A stretch of DNA of 64,000 nt from Bubalus kerabau (taxonomy: Eukaryota; Chordata; Mammalia; Artiodactyla; Bovidae): assembly GCF_029407905.1 (NCBI RefSeq), contig NC_073637.1, positions 52,948,501-53,012,500 of the forward strand. The letters run 5' to 3'. Numbering within the stretch: the first letter of the stretch is position 1; the number at the start of each line of letters is the position of its first letter. Shown in pieces: positions 44,813 through 56,104 of this stretch. The notes under the pieces were generated by a model that had not been told where the DNA came from, made no database searches, and saw only the letters and a program-made list of their open reading frames with translations. Position numbers and translations under genes: made by a program.

Positions 44813-46405
44813 AACAGAAGGTCAAATATATATATAATAACTTAAGTTAAATAAATTAAATGAGTAATTTAATTATTTGAAATAATAAAAATATCATAAA
44901 ATATCAAATGAAATGAAATTCTAAACTTCCTAAAAGTTGAAAAAGAATTTTAAAAGTTGTTGGCTTAATTTGGAATTGAAACTACAAAGTAAAATAAAAC
45001 AAAACATAAAAGTTGAGCCCATCAAAACTTATTAAATGCAATTGAAGTTGTAATCAGAGAATATTTTCACTGTATCCTTTAATAATCAGAGGTTTGATAA
45101 TGAAATAAAGCATTTAACTAAATTTTTGAAAAATAACTAAAAATGATAATTAATAATGGATAAACAAAATATGATGATACAAGCCCACTGAAATTGTAGA
45201 AAATCCACTGTTATTTTCTGGTAACTACATTCCATAGTTGGCTCATTCAAATATGCAGTATAATCCCTAATCAAACCAAGAACAGTAAAAATAAATACTG
45301 TAAATGCACATAATTTGTGTAAGCATGGACATAATCATAGAAACTGAGTAAATATCTTGTGAAAATTTATTCTGAGACATTGAACATGATTAAAAATAAC
45401 TGCCAAATTGACTTAATGGAAAAAGTTAAGAGAGGTTGTTTAAGGAATGAATTTCAAAATTAAAATATACCAAGAGAGCTTTAAAGAGTTAGCTTTCAAA
45501 TTTACAAAAAAATTAAAATTTTCATGTTAAATGTATTATTATACATGTAGAATATGCAAATATACCCCAATAAAGTTTTCAAATACCATTTAACCATGGT
45601 ATCAAAATATTTTAGCTTAACTTTTTCTCAAATACTAAGTAACAACCTTAGGTAAACATGTATTTAAAAGATTAATATGTTATTAATGACATCTAGAAAT
45701 AGGTTAAAACCATAACTAAAAGGAATTTTGAGAAAGCATAGTTTGATATTAGGAGTTTTTACTTATATAATTTAACATTTTATTGAATCAAAAGAAATAA
45801 TATATAAACTTTTATTAAATGCTGCAATGTCATTTGAGGAAATTAAACAATGTCATTTGAGGACATGATAAAATATCTTATTAAATTTTTTAAAAAGACA
45901 TGAAAATAAATATGTTTACATGATAATAAATATGTTTCAAGTTAATGGTGATATATTAGAAGCATATGTCCTGGAGTTACAAACAATACATGAATGAACT
46001 CTACTACCTAAAACAATAATTCAAGAAGGAAATATGATAAATACATAGTTGCAATAATTCAATATTAAATTATTACAGAGTGTGTCATCCACCTTGAAAA
46101 ATTCCAAATATATACACTTACTAACAATAGTAAAAGAAATTCAAATGGTCACAAAATGAAGATTAATTGGTTTCTTACATGCCCACAAGATGGAGGAGAA
46201 TTCTAGGAAAGCCATTCTCAAGAGGCAAGTGCAAGTTTTACCATACAATATAATGCTTTCCACTGGTAAATGATTTTCTAGGGGAACACTACTGATCGAA
46301 CCTGATTCACTTTCATTTGCATCACATGCCAGAACAAATCAATGTTATTTAGAGCACACTCTAAATAACATATCTTGCTATTTACTTTGCTATTACTTTG
46401 AATTC
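44813..46405. other. Unassigned AT-rich DNA with a perfect hairpin
   Basis: Holds a perfect 13-bp inverted repeat with a 4-nt loop at 46342-46371 and one copy (46073-46113) of a 41-bp sequence that recurs at 46992-47032. No repeat family recognised. Confidence 0.5.
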
Positions 46406-46408
46406 TTT

Positions 46409-46680
46409 GCTGCTGCTACTGCTAAGTCACTTCAGTCGTGTCCGACTCTGTGTGACCCCATAGACGGCAGCCCACCAGGCTCCCCCGTCCCTGGGATTCT
46501 CCAGGCAAGAACACTGGAGTGGGTTGCCATTTCCTTCTCCAAAGCATGAAAGTGAAAAGTGAAAGTGAAGTCGCTCAGTCGTGTCCCACCCTCAGCGACC
46601 CCATCGACTGCAGCCTTCCAGGCTCCTCCATCCATGGGATTTTCCAGGCAAGAGTACTGGAGTGGGGTGCCATGGCCTTG
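46409..46680 (-). mobile_element. BovA2 dimeric SINE
   Basis: Both BovA units and the 'gaaagtgaaaagtgaaagtg' linker are present, with the reversed AGC/AGT tail at the left. It lies between the two copies of a 41-bp direct repeat. Confidence 0.95.
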
Positions 46681-47412
46681 TCAGCCTTCAATAACAACCC
46701 TTTTTTTTTTAATCTCCTACAGCTGATAGTATCACTTCCTAGTTTTCAGCTAAGGAAGAAATTTTTATAATTTTACATGTCTTCAGCCATTTCAGGTTGT
46801 ATTTGGTAGAGAGATGTCGGGAGATTATGTTTATTATCTCTACATTTTAAATGGTCACTCTCAAGGAAAAAAACTGAATTTTATTGGTTCAAAATTCTTT
46901 TTGCCTTGACCTGTTTATATTCATAGTAAAATCTTATCACAGCAGTATTTTTTCCTGGTATTACTTTCCTCATTTTTTGTCAACATTAATATTGCAGAGT
47001 GTATCATTCACCTTGAAAAATTCCAAATATATTTCAAATAACTTTTTAACATTGTCTGTCTAATGGAAAAAGAAATGGATTATGGTTTGTGCACATATGT
47101 GTGCATTTGTATTTTATCCAATATGACAACATAATTGAAAAGTAAGTTTAAGCTGCTTATTTTCATAAAATTTTAATCTAAGCTTTGTCATATTTTTATG
47201 CTTCTTCCTAGTAGGAATTTATATTTTTATTTTATTTGTTTTCCTAATTTACTACATTTCTTTCCTCTAAGCTCCTTTATCTAACTTTATAAGTAATGAC
47301 CATTAGGCTTAAACATACTGTAATCTGTTTCTCTGATTATCAATAGAAAAAATATATCTTTAGTAATTTTACATCCCATATATGAAGTCATTTAGTTTTT
47401 ATAGCTTTCTTC
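46681..47412. other. Unassigned AT-rich DNA
   Basis: Contains the second copy of the 41-bp direct repeat (46992-47032). Nothing else recognised. Confidence 0.5.
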
Positions 47413-47413
47413 A

Positions 47414-49235
47414 ATTCAGTTCAGTTGCTCAGTCATGTCCGACTCTTTGTGACCCCATGAATTGCAGCATGCCAGGCCTCCATGTCCATCACCAACACCC
47501 GGAGTTCACTCAAACTCGCATACATTGAGTCGGTGATGCCATCCAGCCATCTCATCCTCTGTTGTCCCCTTTTCCTCCTGCCCCCAATTCCTCCCAGCAT
47601 CAGAGTCTTTTCCAGTGAGTCAACTCTTCGCATGAGGTGGCCAAAGTACTGGAGTTTCAGCTTTAGCATCATTCCTTCCAAAGAACACCCAGGGCTGATC
47701 TCCTTCAGAATGGACTGGTTCGATCTCCTTGCAGTTCAAGGGACTCTCAAGAGTCTTCTTCAACACCACAGTTCAAAAGCATCAATTCTTCCGTGCTCAG
47801 AGTTCTTCACAGTCCAACTCTCACATCCATACATTACCACTGGAAAAACCATAGCCTTGACTAGATGGACCTTTGTTGGCAAAGTAAAGTCTCTGCTTTT
47901 GAATATGCTGTCTAGGTTGGTCATGACATTCCTTCCAAGGAGTAAGCGTCTTTTAATTTCATGGCTGCAGTCACCATCTGCAATGATTTTGGAGCCCAAA
48001 AGAATGAAGTCTGACACTGTTTACACTGTTACCCCATCTATTTCCCATAAAGTGATGAGACCAGATGCCATGATTTTCGTTTTCTGAATGTTGAGCTTTA
48101 AGCCAACTTTTTTTACTCTCCTCTTTCACTTTCATCAAGAGGCTTTTTAGTTCCTCTTCACTTTCTGCATAAGAGTGGTGTCATATGCATATCTGAGGTT
48201 ATTGATATTTCTCCCAACAATCTTGATTCCAGCTTGTGCTTCTTTCAGCCCAGCGTTTCTCATGATTTACTCTACATATAAGTTAAATAAGCAGGATGAC
48301 AGTATACAGCCTTGACATACTCCTTTTCCTATTTGGAACCAGTCTGTTGTTCCATGTCCAGTCTAACTGTTGCTTCCTGACCAGCATGCAAATTTCTCAA
48401 GAGGCAGATCAGGTGGTCTGGTTCCCATCTCTTGAAGAATTTTCCACAGTTTATTGTGATCCACACAGTCAAAGGGTTTGGCATAGTCAGTAAAGCAGAA
48501 ATAGATGTTTTTCTGGAACTCTCTTGCTTTTTCCATGATCCAGCGGATGTTGGCAATTTGATCTCTGGTTCCTCTGCCTTTGCTAAAACCAGCTTGAACA
48601 TCTGAAAGTTCACGGTTCAAGTATTGCTGAAGCCTGGCTTGGAGAATTTTGAGCATTACTTTACTAGCGTATGAGATGAGTGCAACTGTCCGGTAGTCTG
48701 ACAACGGGTAGGGTGCAGTCCATGGGGTCGCTAAGAGTCGGACATGACTGAGCAACTTCACTTTCACTTTTCACTTTCATGCATTGGAGAAGGAAATGGA
48801 AACCCACTCCAGTGTTCTTGCCTGGAGAATCCCAGGGATGGGGGAGACTGGTGGGCTGCCATCTATGGGGTCGCACAGAGTCGGACACGACTGAAGCGAC
48901 TTAGCAGCAGCAGCAGCAGCTGAGCATTCTTTGGCATTGCCTTTTTTTGGGATTGGAATGAAAACTGACTTTTTCCAGTCCTGTGGCCACTGCTGAGTTT
49001 TCCAAATTTGCTGGCATATTGAGTGCAGCACTTTCACAGTATCATCTTTCAGGATTTGAAATAGCTCAACTGGAATTCCATCACCTTCACTAGCTTTGTT
49101 CATACTGGTGCTTTCTAAGGCCCACTTGACTTCACATTCCAGGATGTCTGGCTCTAGATGAGTGATCACACCATTGTGATTATCTGGGTTGTGAAGATCT
49201 TTTTTGTACAGTTCTTCTGTATATTCTTGCCATCT
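47414..49235 (-). mobile_element. BovB LINE, antisense, split by BovA2
   Basis: About 1.6 kb of BovB from the CAGTTCAG tail at the left to the region just before the RT (KRWQEYTEELYKKDL) at the right. Motif is PGCSLEGMMLKLK, intermediate between two groups. ORF2 pieces on the minus strand include MEGMMLKLKLQYFGHLMRR, MSDFILLGSKIIADGDCS and the RT start. The YADD region is damaged (a frame change near 48165, and 'tgtcatatgcatatctgag' reads YAYD). Confidence 0.94.
48702..48921 (+). mobile_element. BovA2 SINE inserted in BovB
   Basis: 5'-truncated left unit, 'tcactttcacttttcacttt' linker, complete right unit and an AGC tail of about six units. BovB reads CGGTAGT before and CTGAGCATTC after, as in an unbroken copy. 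Only a few bases of duplication (ctga) can be seen. Confidence 0.92.
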
Positions 49236-49247
49236 TTTATGTTCCAT
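48777..49247 (-). pseudogene. Chimeric frame: BovB RT start fused to BovA2
   Basis: The frame encodes BovB residues from KRWQEYTEELYKKDL to PKKGNAKECS, then crosses into the SINE, where the AGC tail read in reverse gives a run of six Ala, followed by the antisense BovA2 translation. There is no reason to think it is expressed; it shows how a SINE tail creates a homopolymeric peptide in a LINE frame. Confidence 0.8.
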
Positions 49248-49795
49248 CTCTTATGTTCTCTTATTTATATTATTTTAAAATATTTAAACTCATTTATAAA
49301 TGAAAAATAAATTTGACATTTACATATAGTATTTTGATATGCAAAAGATAAATGGATACATAATAAAAATATAAAACACTAAATAAGGAAAGTTTTAACA
49401 ACAACAGTATGTCTGGTTTCATTTAACACATTAAATATGATGCATTAATAAAAATCATTAATACAAAGTACTGTCTATATATATTTATAAATGTGCTTGT
49501 AACACTATATACAGAGATAGATGACTGATAGTTCTATCCTCTATTGGTTCTGATAAATTGATACATAGTTATTTATATCTATCTACCCATCTATCTCTTA
49601 TTGGTGCTCTTTGGAGAGCCTGGCCATATATATGATATATGTCTAGGGTTTATAACATATATATTAATGTAACAGAATCAGCTTTCCTTCATACTAGCTT
49701 AATTTCAAAATAAAGAAATGTTTATCCTATATAGCTCTACTCCTTTTTCCCAATGTCTGAGGCATTCTGTAACAAACAGTATGTCTACTAATCTT
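49236..49795. other. Unassigned AT-rich DNA
   Basis: Contains an irregular TATC-rich stretch near 49570-49600. No gene or named repeat. Confidence 0.5.
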
Positions 49796-51185
49796 CAGTT
49801 CAGTTCAGTTCAGTCACTCAGTCGTGTCTGACTCTTTGCGACCCCATGAATTGCAGCATGCCAGGCCTCCCTGTCCATCACCAACACCCGGAGATCACCC
49901 AGACTCACATCCATCGAGTCGGTGATGCCATCCAACCATCTCATCCTCTGTTGTCCCCTTCTCCTCCTGCCCCCAATCCCTCCCAGCATCAGAGTCTTTT
50001 CCAATGAGTCAACTCTTCACATGAGGTGGCCAAAGTACTAGAGTTTCAGCTTTAGCATCATTTCTTCCAAAGAAATCCCAGGGCTGATCTCCTTCAGAAT
50101 GGACTGGTTGGATCTCCTTGCAGTCCACGGGACTCTCAAGAGTCTTCTCCAACACCACAGTTCAAAAGCATCAATTCTTTGGTGCTCAGCTTTCTTCACA
50201 GTCCAACTCTCACATCCATACATGACCACTGGAAAAACCATAGCCTTGACTAGACAGACCTTTATTGGCAAAGTAATGTCTCTGCTTTTGAATATGCTAT
50301 CTAGGTTGGTCATAACTTTCCTTCTAAGGAGTAAGCATCTTTCCATTTCATGGTTGCAATCACCATCTGCAGTGATTTTAGAGCTGAAAAAAATAAAGTC
50401 TGACACTGTTTCCACTGTTTCCCCATCTATTTCCCATGAAGTGATGGGACCAGATGCCATGATCTTCGTTTTCTGAATGTTGAGCTTTAAGCCAACCTTT
50501 TTACTCTCCTCTTTCACTTTCATCAAGAGGCTTTTTAGTTCCTCTTCACTTGCTGCCGTAAGGGTGGTGTCATCTGCATACCTGAGGTTATTGATATTTT
50601 CCCGGCATTCTTGATTCCAGCTTGTGCTTCTTTCAGCCCAGCCTTTCTCATGATGTACTCTGCGTATAAGTTAAATAAGCAGGGTGACAATATACAGCCT
50701 TGACATACTCCTTTTCCTATTTGGAAATAGTCTGTTGCTTCCTGACCTGCATACAGGTTTCTCTAGAGGCAGGTCAGGTGGCCTGGTATTCCCATCTCTT
50801 TCAGAATTTTCCACAGTTGATTGTGATCCACACAGTCAAAGTCTTTGGCATAGTCAATAAAGCAGAAGTAGATGTTTTTCTAGAACTCTCTTGCTTTTTC
50901 AATGACTCAGCGGATGTTGGCAATTTGAACTCTGGTTCCTCTGCCTTTTCTAAAACCAGCTTGAACGTCTGGAAGTTCACGATTCACGTATTGCTGAAGC
51001 CTGGCTTGGAGAATTTTGAGCATTACTTTACTAGCGTGTGAGATGAGTGCAATTGTGTGGCAGTTTGAGCATTCTTTGGCATTGCCTTTCTTTGGGATTG
51101 GAATGAAAACTGACCTTTTCCAGTCCTGTGGCCACTGCTGAGTTTTCTAAATTTGCTGGCATTTTGAGTGCAACTCTTTCACAGA
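49796..51185 (-). mobile_element. BovB LINE 3' part, antisense
   Basis: About 1.39 kb from the (TTCAG)n tail at the left to the start of the RT domain. Motif group GISLEEMMLKLK. At its right end it joins directly, head to head, to a BovB 5' part in the opposite orientation. It lacks about 30 bp around 'ttccatgtccagttctaac' compared with relatives. Confidence 0.94.
49810..50526 (-). pseudogene. BovB ORF2 C-terminal third with a single TAG
   Basis: Minus-strand frame of about 239 codons from MKVKEESKKVGLKLNIQKTK to AKSQTRLSD, interrupted only by TAG at 50038-50040 in LKL*YFGH, where the family has CAG. The same nonsense change occurs at the same site in the copy at 41.7 kb. The block lies downstream of YADD. 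Confidence 0.88.
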
Positions 51186-52000
51186 AAACTAGCCAATCTG
51201 ATCATACGGACTTGTGTGTCCTTGTCTAACTCAATGAAACTATGCCATGCTTTGTAGGGCCACCCAAGACGGACAGGTCATGGTGGAGAGGTCTGACAGA
51301 ATGTGTTCCACTGCAGAAGGGAATGGCAAACCACTTCAGTATTCTTGCCTTGAGAACTCCATGAACAGTATGACAAGGCAAAATGATAGGATACTGAAAG
51401 AGGAACTTCCCAGGTCGGTAAGTGTCCAATATGTAGATCGATGGAGAAATAACTCCAGAAAGAATGAAGGGATGGAGCCAAAGCAAAAACAACACCCATT
51501 TGTGGATGTGACTAGTGATAGAAGCAAGGTCCAATGCTGTAAAGAGCAATACTGCATAGGAACATGGAATGTTAGGTCCATGAATCAAGGCAAATTGGAA
51601 GTGGTCAAACAGGAGATGGCAAGAGTGAACATTGACATTTTAGGAATCAGTGAACTAAAATGGACTGGAATGGATGAATTTAACTCAGATGACCATTATA
51701 TCTACTATTGTGGGCAAAAGTCCCTTAGAAGAAATGGAGTAGCCATCATGGTCAACAAAAGAGTCCAAAATGCAGTTACTTGGATGCAATCTCAAAAACG
51801 ACAGAATGATCTCTGTATGTTTCCAAGGCAAACCATTCAATATCATGGTAATCCAAGCCTATGCCCCAACCAGTAAGGCTGAAGAAGCTGAAGTTGAATG
51901 GTTCTATGAAGACCTACAAGACCTTTTAGAATTAACACCCAAAAAAGATGTCCTTTTCATTATAGGGGACTGGAATGCAAAAGCCAATAATATACTGGCA
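51186..52000 (+). mobile_element. BovB LINE 5' part (pre-ORF2 region and endonuclease), sense
   Basis: The only BovB 5' sequence in the window. It begins 'aaaactagccaatctgatca', includes the region before the endonuclease and then the endonuclease N-terminal two-thirds, ending shortly after GDWNAK. The part around 51313-51372 ('ggcaaaccacttcagtattc', 'ttgccttgagaactccatga') resembles the BovA SINE body. With 49796-51185 it forms a head-to-head structure lacking the middle of ORF2. Confidence 0.88.
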
Positions 52001-52003
52001 TAA
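51247..52003 (+). pseudogene. BovB ORF2 APE-type endonuclease, N-terminal part, one frameshift
   Basis: Endonuclease that nicks target DNA to prime reverse transcription. Visible motifs: CIGTWNVRSM (Asn codon 51568-51570), GISELKWTGM (catalytic Glu 51652-51654), VIQAYAPTS, and FIIGDWNAK (DWN at 51968-51976). The C-terminal SDH motif is absent because the copy ends. One extra T near 51776 shifts the frame between NAVTW and the rest; otherwise it is open from 51247. The first methionine at 51247 lies upstream of the domain and is probably not the start. Confidence 0.88.
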
Positions 52004-52189
52004 TTAATAACTTAACCATGTCATGATTTCCTTATCCCATCCACTTGGTGAGTTACAGGCCCTCCCACCAAATTATAATTGTTTTCATTTTCAAATAAGA
52101 GAATAAATGAGGAAAATGAGCATTAACATTGTCTATTATAATTACATAACTAATTACTCTGTTCCTTGTTTGCATGGATTCTAATTACA

Positions 52190-52350
52190 TCTGAGATCAC
52201 TTGCTTGCACCCTGAAGAACTCCCTTCAGTATTTCTTGTAAGGCGAGTCTACTAGCAATGAAATCTCTATTTTTGTTTCTCTGAGAATATCTATGCTTTG
52301 TCTTCACTTGTGAAAAATAACTTTGTTTGATGGATAGATAATCACTGGAC
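52190..52350 (-). mobile_element. L1-like fragment, antisense
   Basis: 'ttcagtatttcttgtaaggc', 'gagtctactagcaatgaaat', 'cttcacttgtgaaaaataac' is a motif series that recurs in mammalian genomes as reversed old L1 sequence. The exact position in L1 is not certain. Confidence 0.45.
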
Positions 52351-52439
52351 ACAAATTGTTAATCTATTTATCATCTATCTACAGTTTTATCTATATTTCT
52401 ATCTATTTCTTATATCTATTCCTACCTCTATAGAGATAA

Positions 52440-52860
52440 ATAGTCTAGAAACAATTGATAAAGAATTGACTTGCATGATTATGGAGGCAGAGAAGATTTG
52501 CAGCCATAATCTGGAGACCCAGTCCAGGTCTGAGGTTTGAGAACCTAGAGAGACAATAGTGGAAATGCCAATCAGAGACAGAAGGCAGGAGAAGACTGAT
52601 GTCTCAACCTAAAGCCAGTCAAGCTGACAGAGAACAAATTGTCCCATACTGAAGTTGTTTGTTTTATTGAGGTTTTTAACTGACTGGATGAAGCCCACTG
52701 ACTTTGGGGATGGCAAACTGCTTTACTCAGTCTACAAATTCAAATGTTAATTTGAATTAACACTTCAGGAACACTTTCACAGATTCACCCAGAACCAAAT
52801 ATCTGTGTGCCCCATGGCCTAGTCAAGTTGATATATAAAATCAATCATCACAATATCTAA
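52440..52860 (+). mobile_element. Old mammalian interspersed repeat, family not named
   Basis: 'gattatggaggcagagaaga', 'ggcaggagaagactgatgtc', 'tactcagtctacaaattcaa', 'gccccatggcctagtcaag' and 'aaaatcaatcatcac' form a series I recognise as a common ancient mammalian repeat, but I cannot name the family with confidence. Confidence 0.45.
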
Positions 52861-52879
52861 GAAATTAAAATACTATGTT

Positions 52880-53922
52880 AAAAGCATGTATTTAATGCAA
52901 AAGAAAACAATAAAGGAGAAATAGAGGAGGAAAATAAGTATAAATTGGCAAGCAAACATAAATATATCAATAATAATATTAATTGTGAATGAATTACACT
53001 GTCCAATCAAAAGGTAGAGGTTGTTAGACTGGATAAAAATGACAATTATATACTGCATACAGGAGACATAGTTCAGATTCAAGACACAAATACGTTGAAA
53101 GCCAAAGAATGGAAAAATATATATCATTCAAACAGCAATCACGGGAGAGCCAGAATGGCTATACTAATATTAGAAAAATAGACTTTAAAACAAAAAAAAT
53201 GTTAAATTCAAATCAAAGCCACATGAGATACCATTTCACAGTCATCAGAATAGCTCAATTTTGAAAATCAAATACAATAAGTTGCTGAAAATGTGGAGAA
53301 ATTAGAACCTTCATACACTGATGCTGAGATTGTTAAATGATTCAGCCACTTTGGAAAACAGTCTGACAGTTCCTCAAAAACTAAACAGAGGTACAACATG
53401 ATGCAGTCATCTCACTCTTAGGTATATATGCAAGGGAAATGAAAACATATATTCATATAAAAGTTTGTACACAAATGTTTACAGTATCACTATTCATATT
53501 CATCAGAATGTAGAAACAACCCAATGTCCAACAATGGATGAATTGTTAAAATGTGATGTATACATACAATGTAATATTATTTGGTCACAAAAGGAATGAA
53601 AATATGAACACATGCTACAACCTGTACGAACCTTAAAAACATTATGCTAAGTGAAAGAAGGAAGTCACTAAAGATCACATAAAATATTCCATTCATATGA
53701 AAGCTTGGAATAGAAAAATCTATATAGATGAAAAGTAGATTAATGGTTGCTTAGGGTTGGGAAGATAAGGTAGGGGAATAGGGTGGCAATAGCTAAAGGA
53801 TACAGGGGTTCTTCTTCAGGTGAAGAACATGTTCTGAAATAGACTATGCTGGTGGTAGTTGCAGATATATTGAATACACTAAAAAACAGTGTATTGTACA
53901 TTTTAAGTGGGTAGACTGTGTG
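52880..53922 (+). mobile_element. Old L1 with large internal deletion
   Basis: 52980-53200 resembles the L1 ORF2 endonuclease region ('gttagactggataaaaatga', 'gacatagttcagattcaaga', 'atagactttaaaacaa'). At about 53205 it jumps to the ORF2 3' end ('catgagataccatttcacag', 'gttcctcaaaaactaaacag', 'acatacaatgtaatattatt') and then the 3' UTR ('gtattgtacattttaagtgg'). Roughly 4 kb of L1 are missing between the two parts. Confidence 0.7.
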
Positions 53923-53933
53923 ATAGCTCAACA

Positions 53934-54217
53934 TGTGTGACACATGCTCAGTTGCTTAGTTTTTTTTTTTTGCTTTTTTTTAAAATTTTATTTTATTTTT
54001 AAACTTTACATAATTGTATTAGTTTTGCCTCTGACTATTTGAGACCCTGACAACTGTAGCCCGCCAGGCTTCTCTGTCCATGTAATTTTCCAGGCAAGAA
54101 TACTGAAGCGGGTTGCCATTTCCTATTCCAGATCTTCCTGAACCAGGGATCAAAAGCGCTTCTCTTGTGCACTGACAGGTAGATTCTTTTACCACTCTAC
54201 CACCTGGAAAGCTTCCC
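53934..54217 (-). mobile_element. Bov-tA SINE, antisense, split by a young L1 tip
   Basis: Plus strand: 'gctcagttgcttag', then L1 tip, then 'tctgactatttgagaccc' to the reversed tRNA head 'cttttaccactctaccacct'. The duplication atagctcaaca is perfect at 53923-53933 and 54218-54228. It landed in the 3' end of the old L1. Confidence 0.92.
53960..54030 (-). mobile_element. Young ruminant L1 3' tip inside Bov-tA
   Basis: T run, 'aattttattttatttttaaa' region and 'cataattgtattagttttgc', the reversed last ~60 bp of L1. About five bases of the SINE (after gcttag) are missing at the junction; no duplication is clear. Confidence 0.85.
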
Positions 54218-54229
54218 ATAGCTCAACAA

Positions 54230-56100
54230 ATTTGCTTAAAAATTCATCTCTTATTTGAAATTGTTCAAATCAAGGGAAAGAAACAAACCAATTCCTCTTT
54301 CACACAAATTTCTTTTCTAAAGAAGACAAAATTCAAAGTGACATTTCACAGTTTTTTTCATTTTCATACTGTCTCCTGCTTGTAAACCCCTCTTCATTCC
54401 TATAACAAAAAAATCTAATTCTCATTATTCTATAAGCAGTTCAATGGCTCTTCACTTGGTTCTTCCAAGCAACACTGTCACTACTGTGATCTGTGTTTTC
54501 GTAGGACTATGTTCATACCCCAATTACAAAGAATTAACCTTGATCATATTATGCATTATCATTTGGGTTTCCTTCACTACACCATGAGATTTTCAGAGAC
54601 AGGTCTTTAGTAACCATTTTTTTAATACTCAGTAGTCAATACTCTGGATTTAGAAGTGACTTCTCCACTTGAAGCACATATAACTTCACTTTTGTGCAAT
54701 ACCATTTCAAGGCACTGAGGGAGAATAGAAATAGATAAGATCATTTATTTTTCTAAGTTTCTCTTATTTTCATAATTTCTCTTTGTAGTCAAGGACGAAG
54801 CATCTGCTTATTCACATTATAATGGAAAAAAAAGCTTGCTCCAGGCTATCCAAAGTGTGAAAATATCTACTGCAACTATAATATGCTTGTACAATTTACT
54901 AAGTATATTAATTCAATGTAATAATTAGTTCAGGGGAACTATCAATTTTAATAAAAATTGTTCTGTCTTTAAATCCATATGTAAGCTGAACGTGTATTTT
55001 CACATTTTCTTATTTCACATTATATATGTGTGTATATATTTAATTTATCTGAGAGATAGGCATTTTTTGTTTGTATGGTTATTTTCATTATGTTGAAAGA
55101 CTTTCCTCTCTCAAAAGAAATAAATTTGTCCAATAATATCAGTGTTAAGATATTTTGAAAAATGGCAACATATTCACAAAATGCCATCTAATGACATATG
55201 TATTTAGATGAATATGTGTAAATCTTTAAATATAGATTAAAAAATTGACATTATATACTCAACCAAATTTTGAAATGAAAACATTATATTTTGCTTTACT
55301 TAGCATTGCCAGGAATACTTTTGATGGTGCCCATCTTTTGGAACCATCTTCAAATAAAAAAGAAGAGAAATAAACATTGGCAAGATGAAGCTTGAGGCTG
55401 CTAAGCTGTCAACTTATTTTTAGAGAATTATGTTTAACTTAAAATGATTTTACATTACTTCTAATGCTGCTTTTAATGTTATTTCCCATGAGTTGATTTC
55501 ACTATATGTACCAGGGTAAAATATTTCTTGTGTGATTTACTTTCCCAGGATGTTAGATATAATATATATTTTACCCTGTCTATTAAATTTTCTCCATTAC
55601 ACTCCAGAGTTTATCAAGGAAGTGCTTATCAATAGTGGGACTTAATGTCTAAGGATTAATTGAATATATTTCTTTTATGCCATAAAATAAAGTATCTTGT
55701 TGAAATTCACTTCATCATTTTGAAGAAGTAAAAAATGGCCTTGGTTAACCCATGAAAATTTGGATCCCACCATAAAGTGCACTGCCTTGCCTTAAGTAAC
55801 TTTTATATTATGATGAAAAAATTTAAAACATAAAATATACATTCTTTTCTAGCTTATTATAGTAATAAATCCTAAGTTTAACTAGTGGATAGTTTGTTTT
55901 ACAGCAACAAATCAGACAGGAATGAAGCAACATGATTTTCTACAGATTTTATATATAAACAAATACAGAAAATTTTGCTTTATTCTATATGCACTTCATC
56001 CTCGGGATATGAATTTTTTTTTTAAATATGGAACTTATATTTGATAAAGAGAAATATAGGGATTTAACTATTATCTAGTGAATAGTTAATGTAGTCAATA
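54230..56100. other. Unassigned AT-rich DNA
   Basis: No element recognised with confidence. A short stretch near 54400-54470 faintly recalls L2 but is too weak to call. Confidence 0.5.
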
Positions 56101-56104
56101 CAAT

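Noticed and set aside
48900..48921. Independent trinucleotide repeat expansion
   Set aside because: The short AGC run is the ordinary tail of the BovA2 SINE.
51226..51588. Minus-strand frames opposite the BovB endonuclease
   Set aside because: They are shadows of the plus-strand BovB ORF2; the plus strand carries the endonuclease motifs.
54400..54470. L2 fragment
   Set aside because: Only a short faint resemblance ('gttcaatggctcttcact'); too weak to separate from chance.
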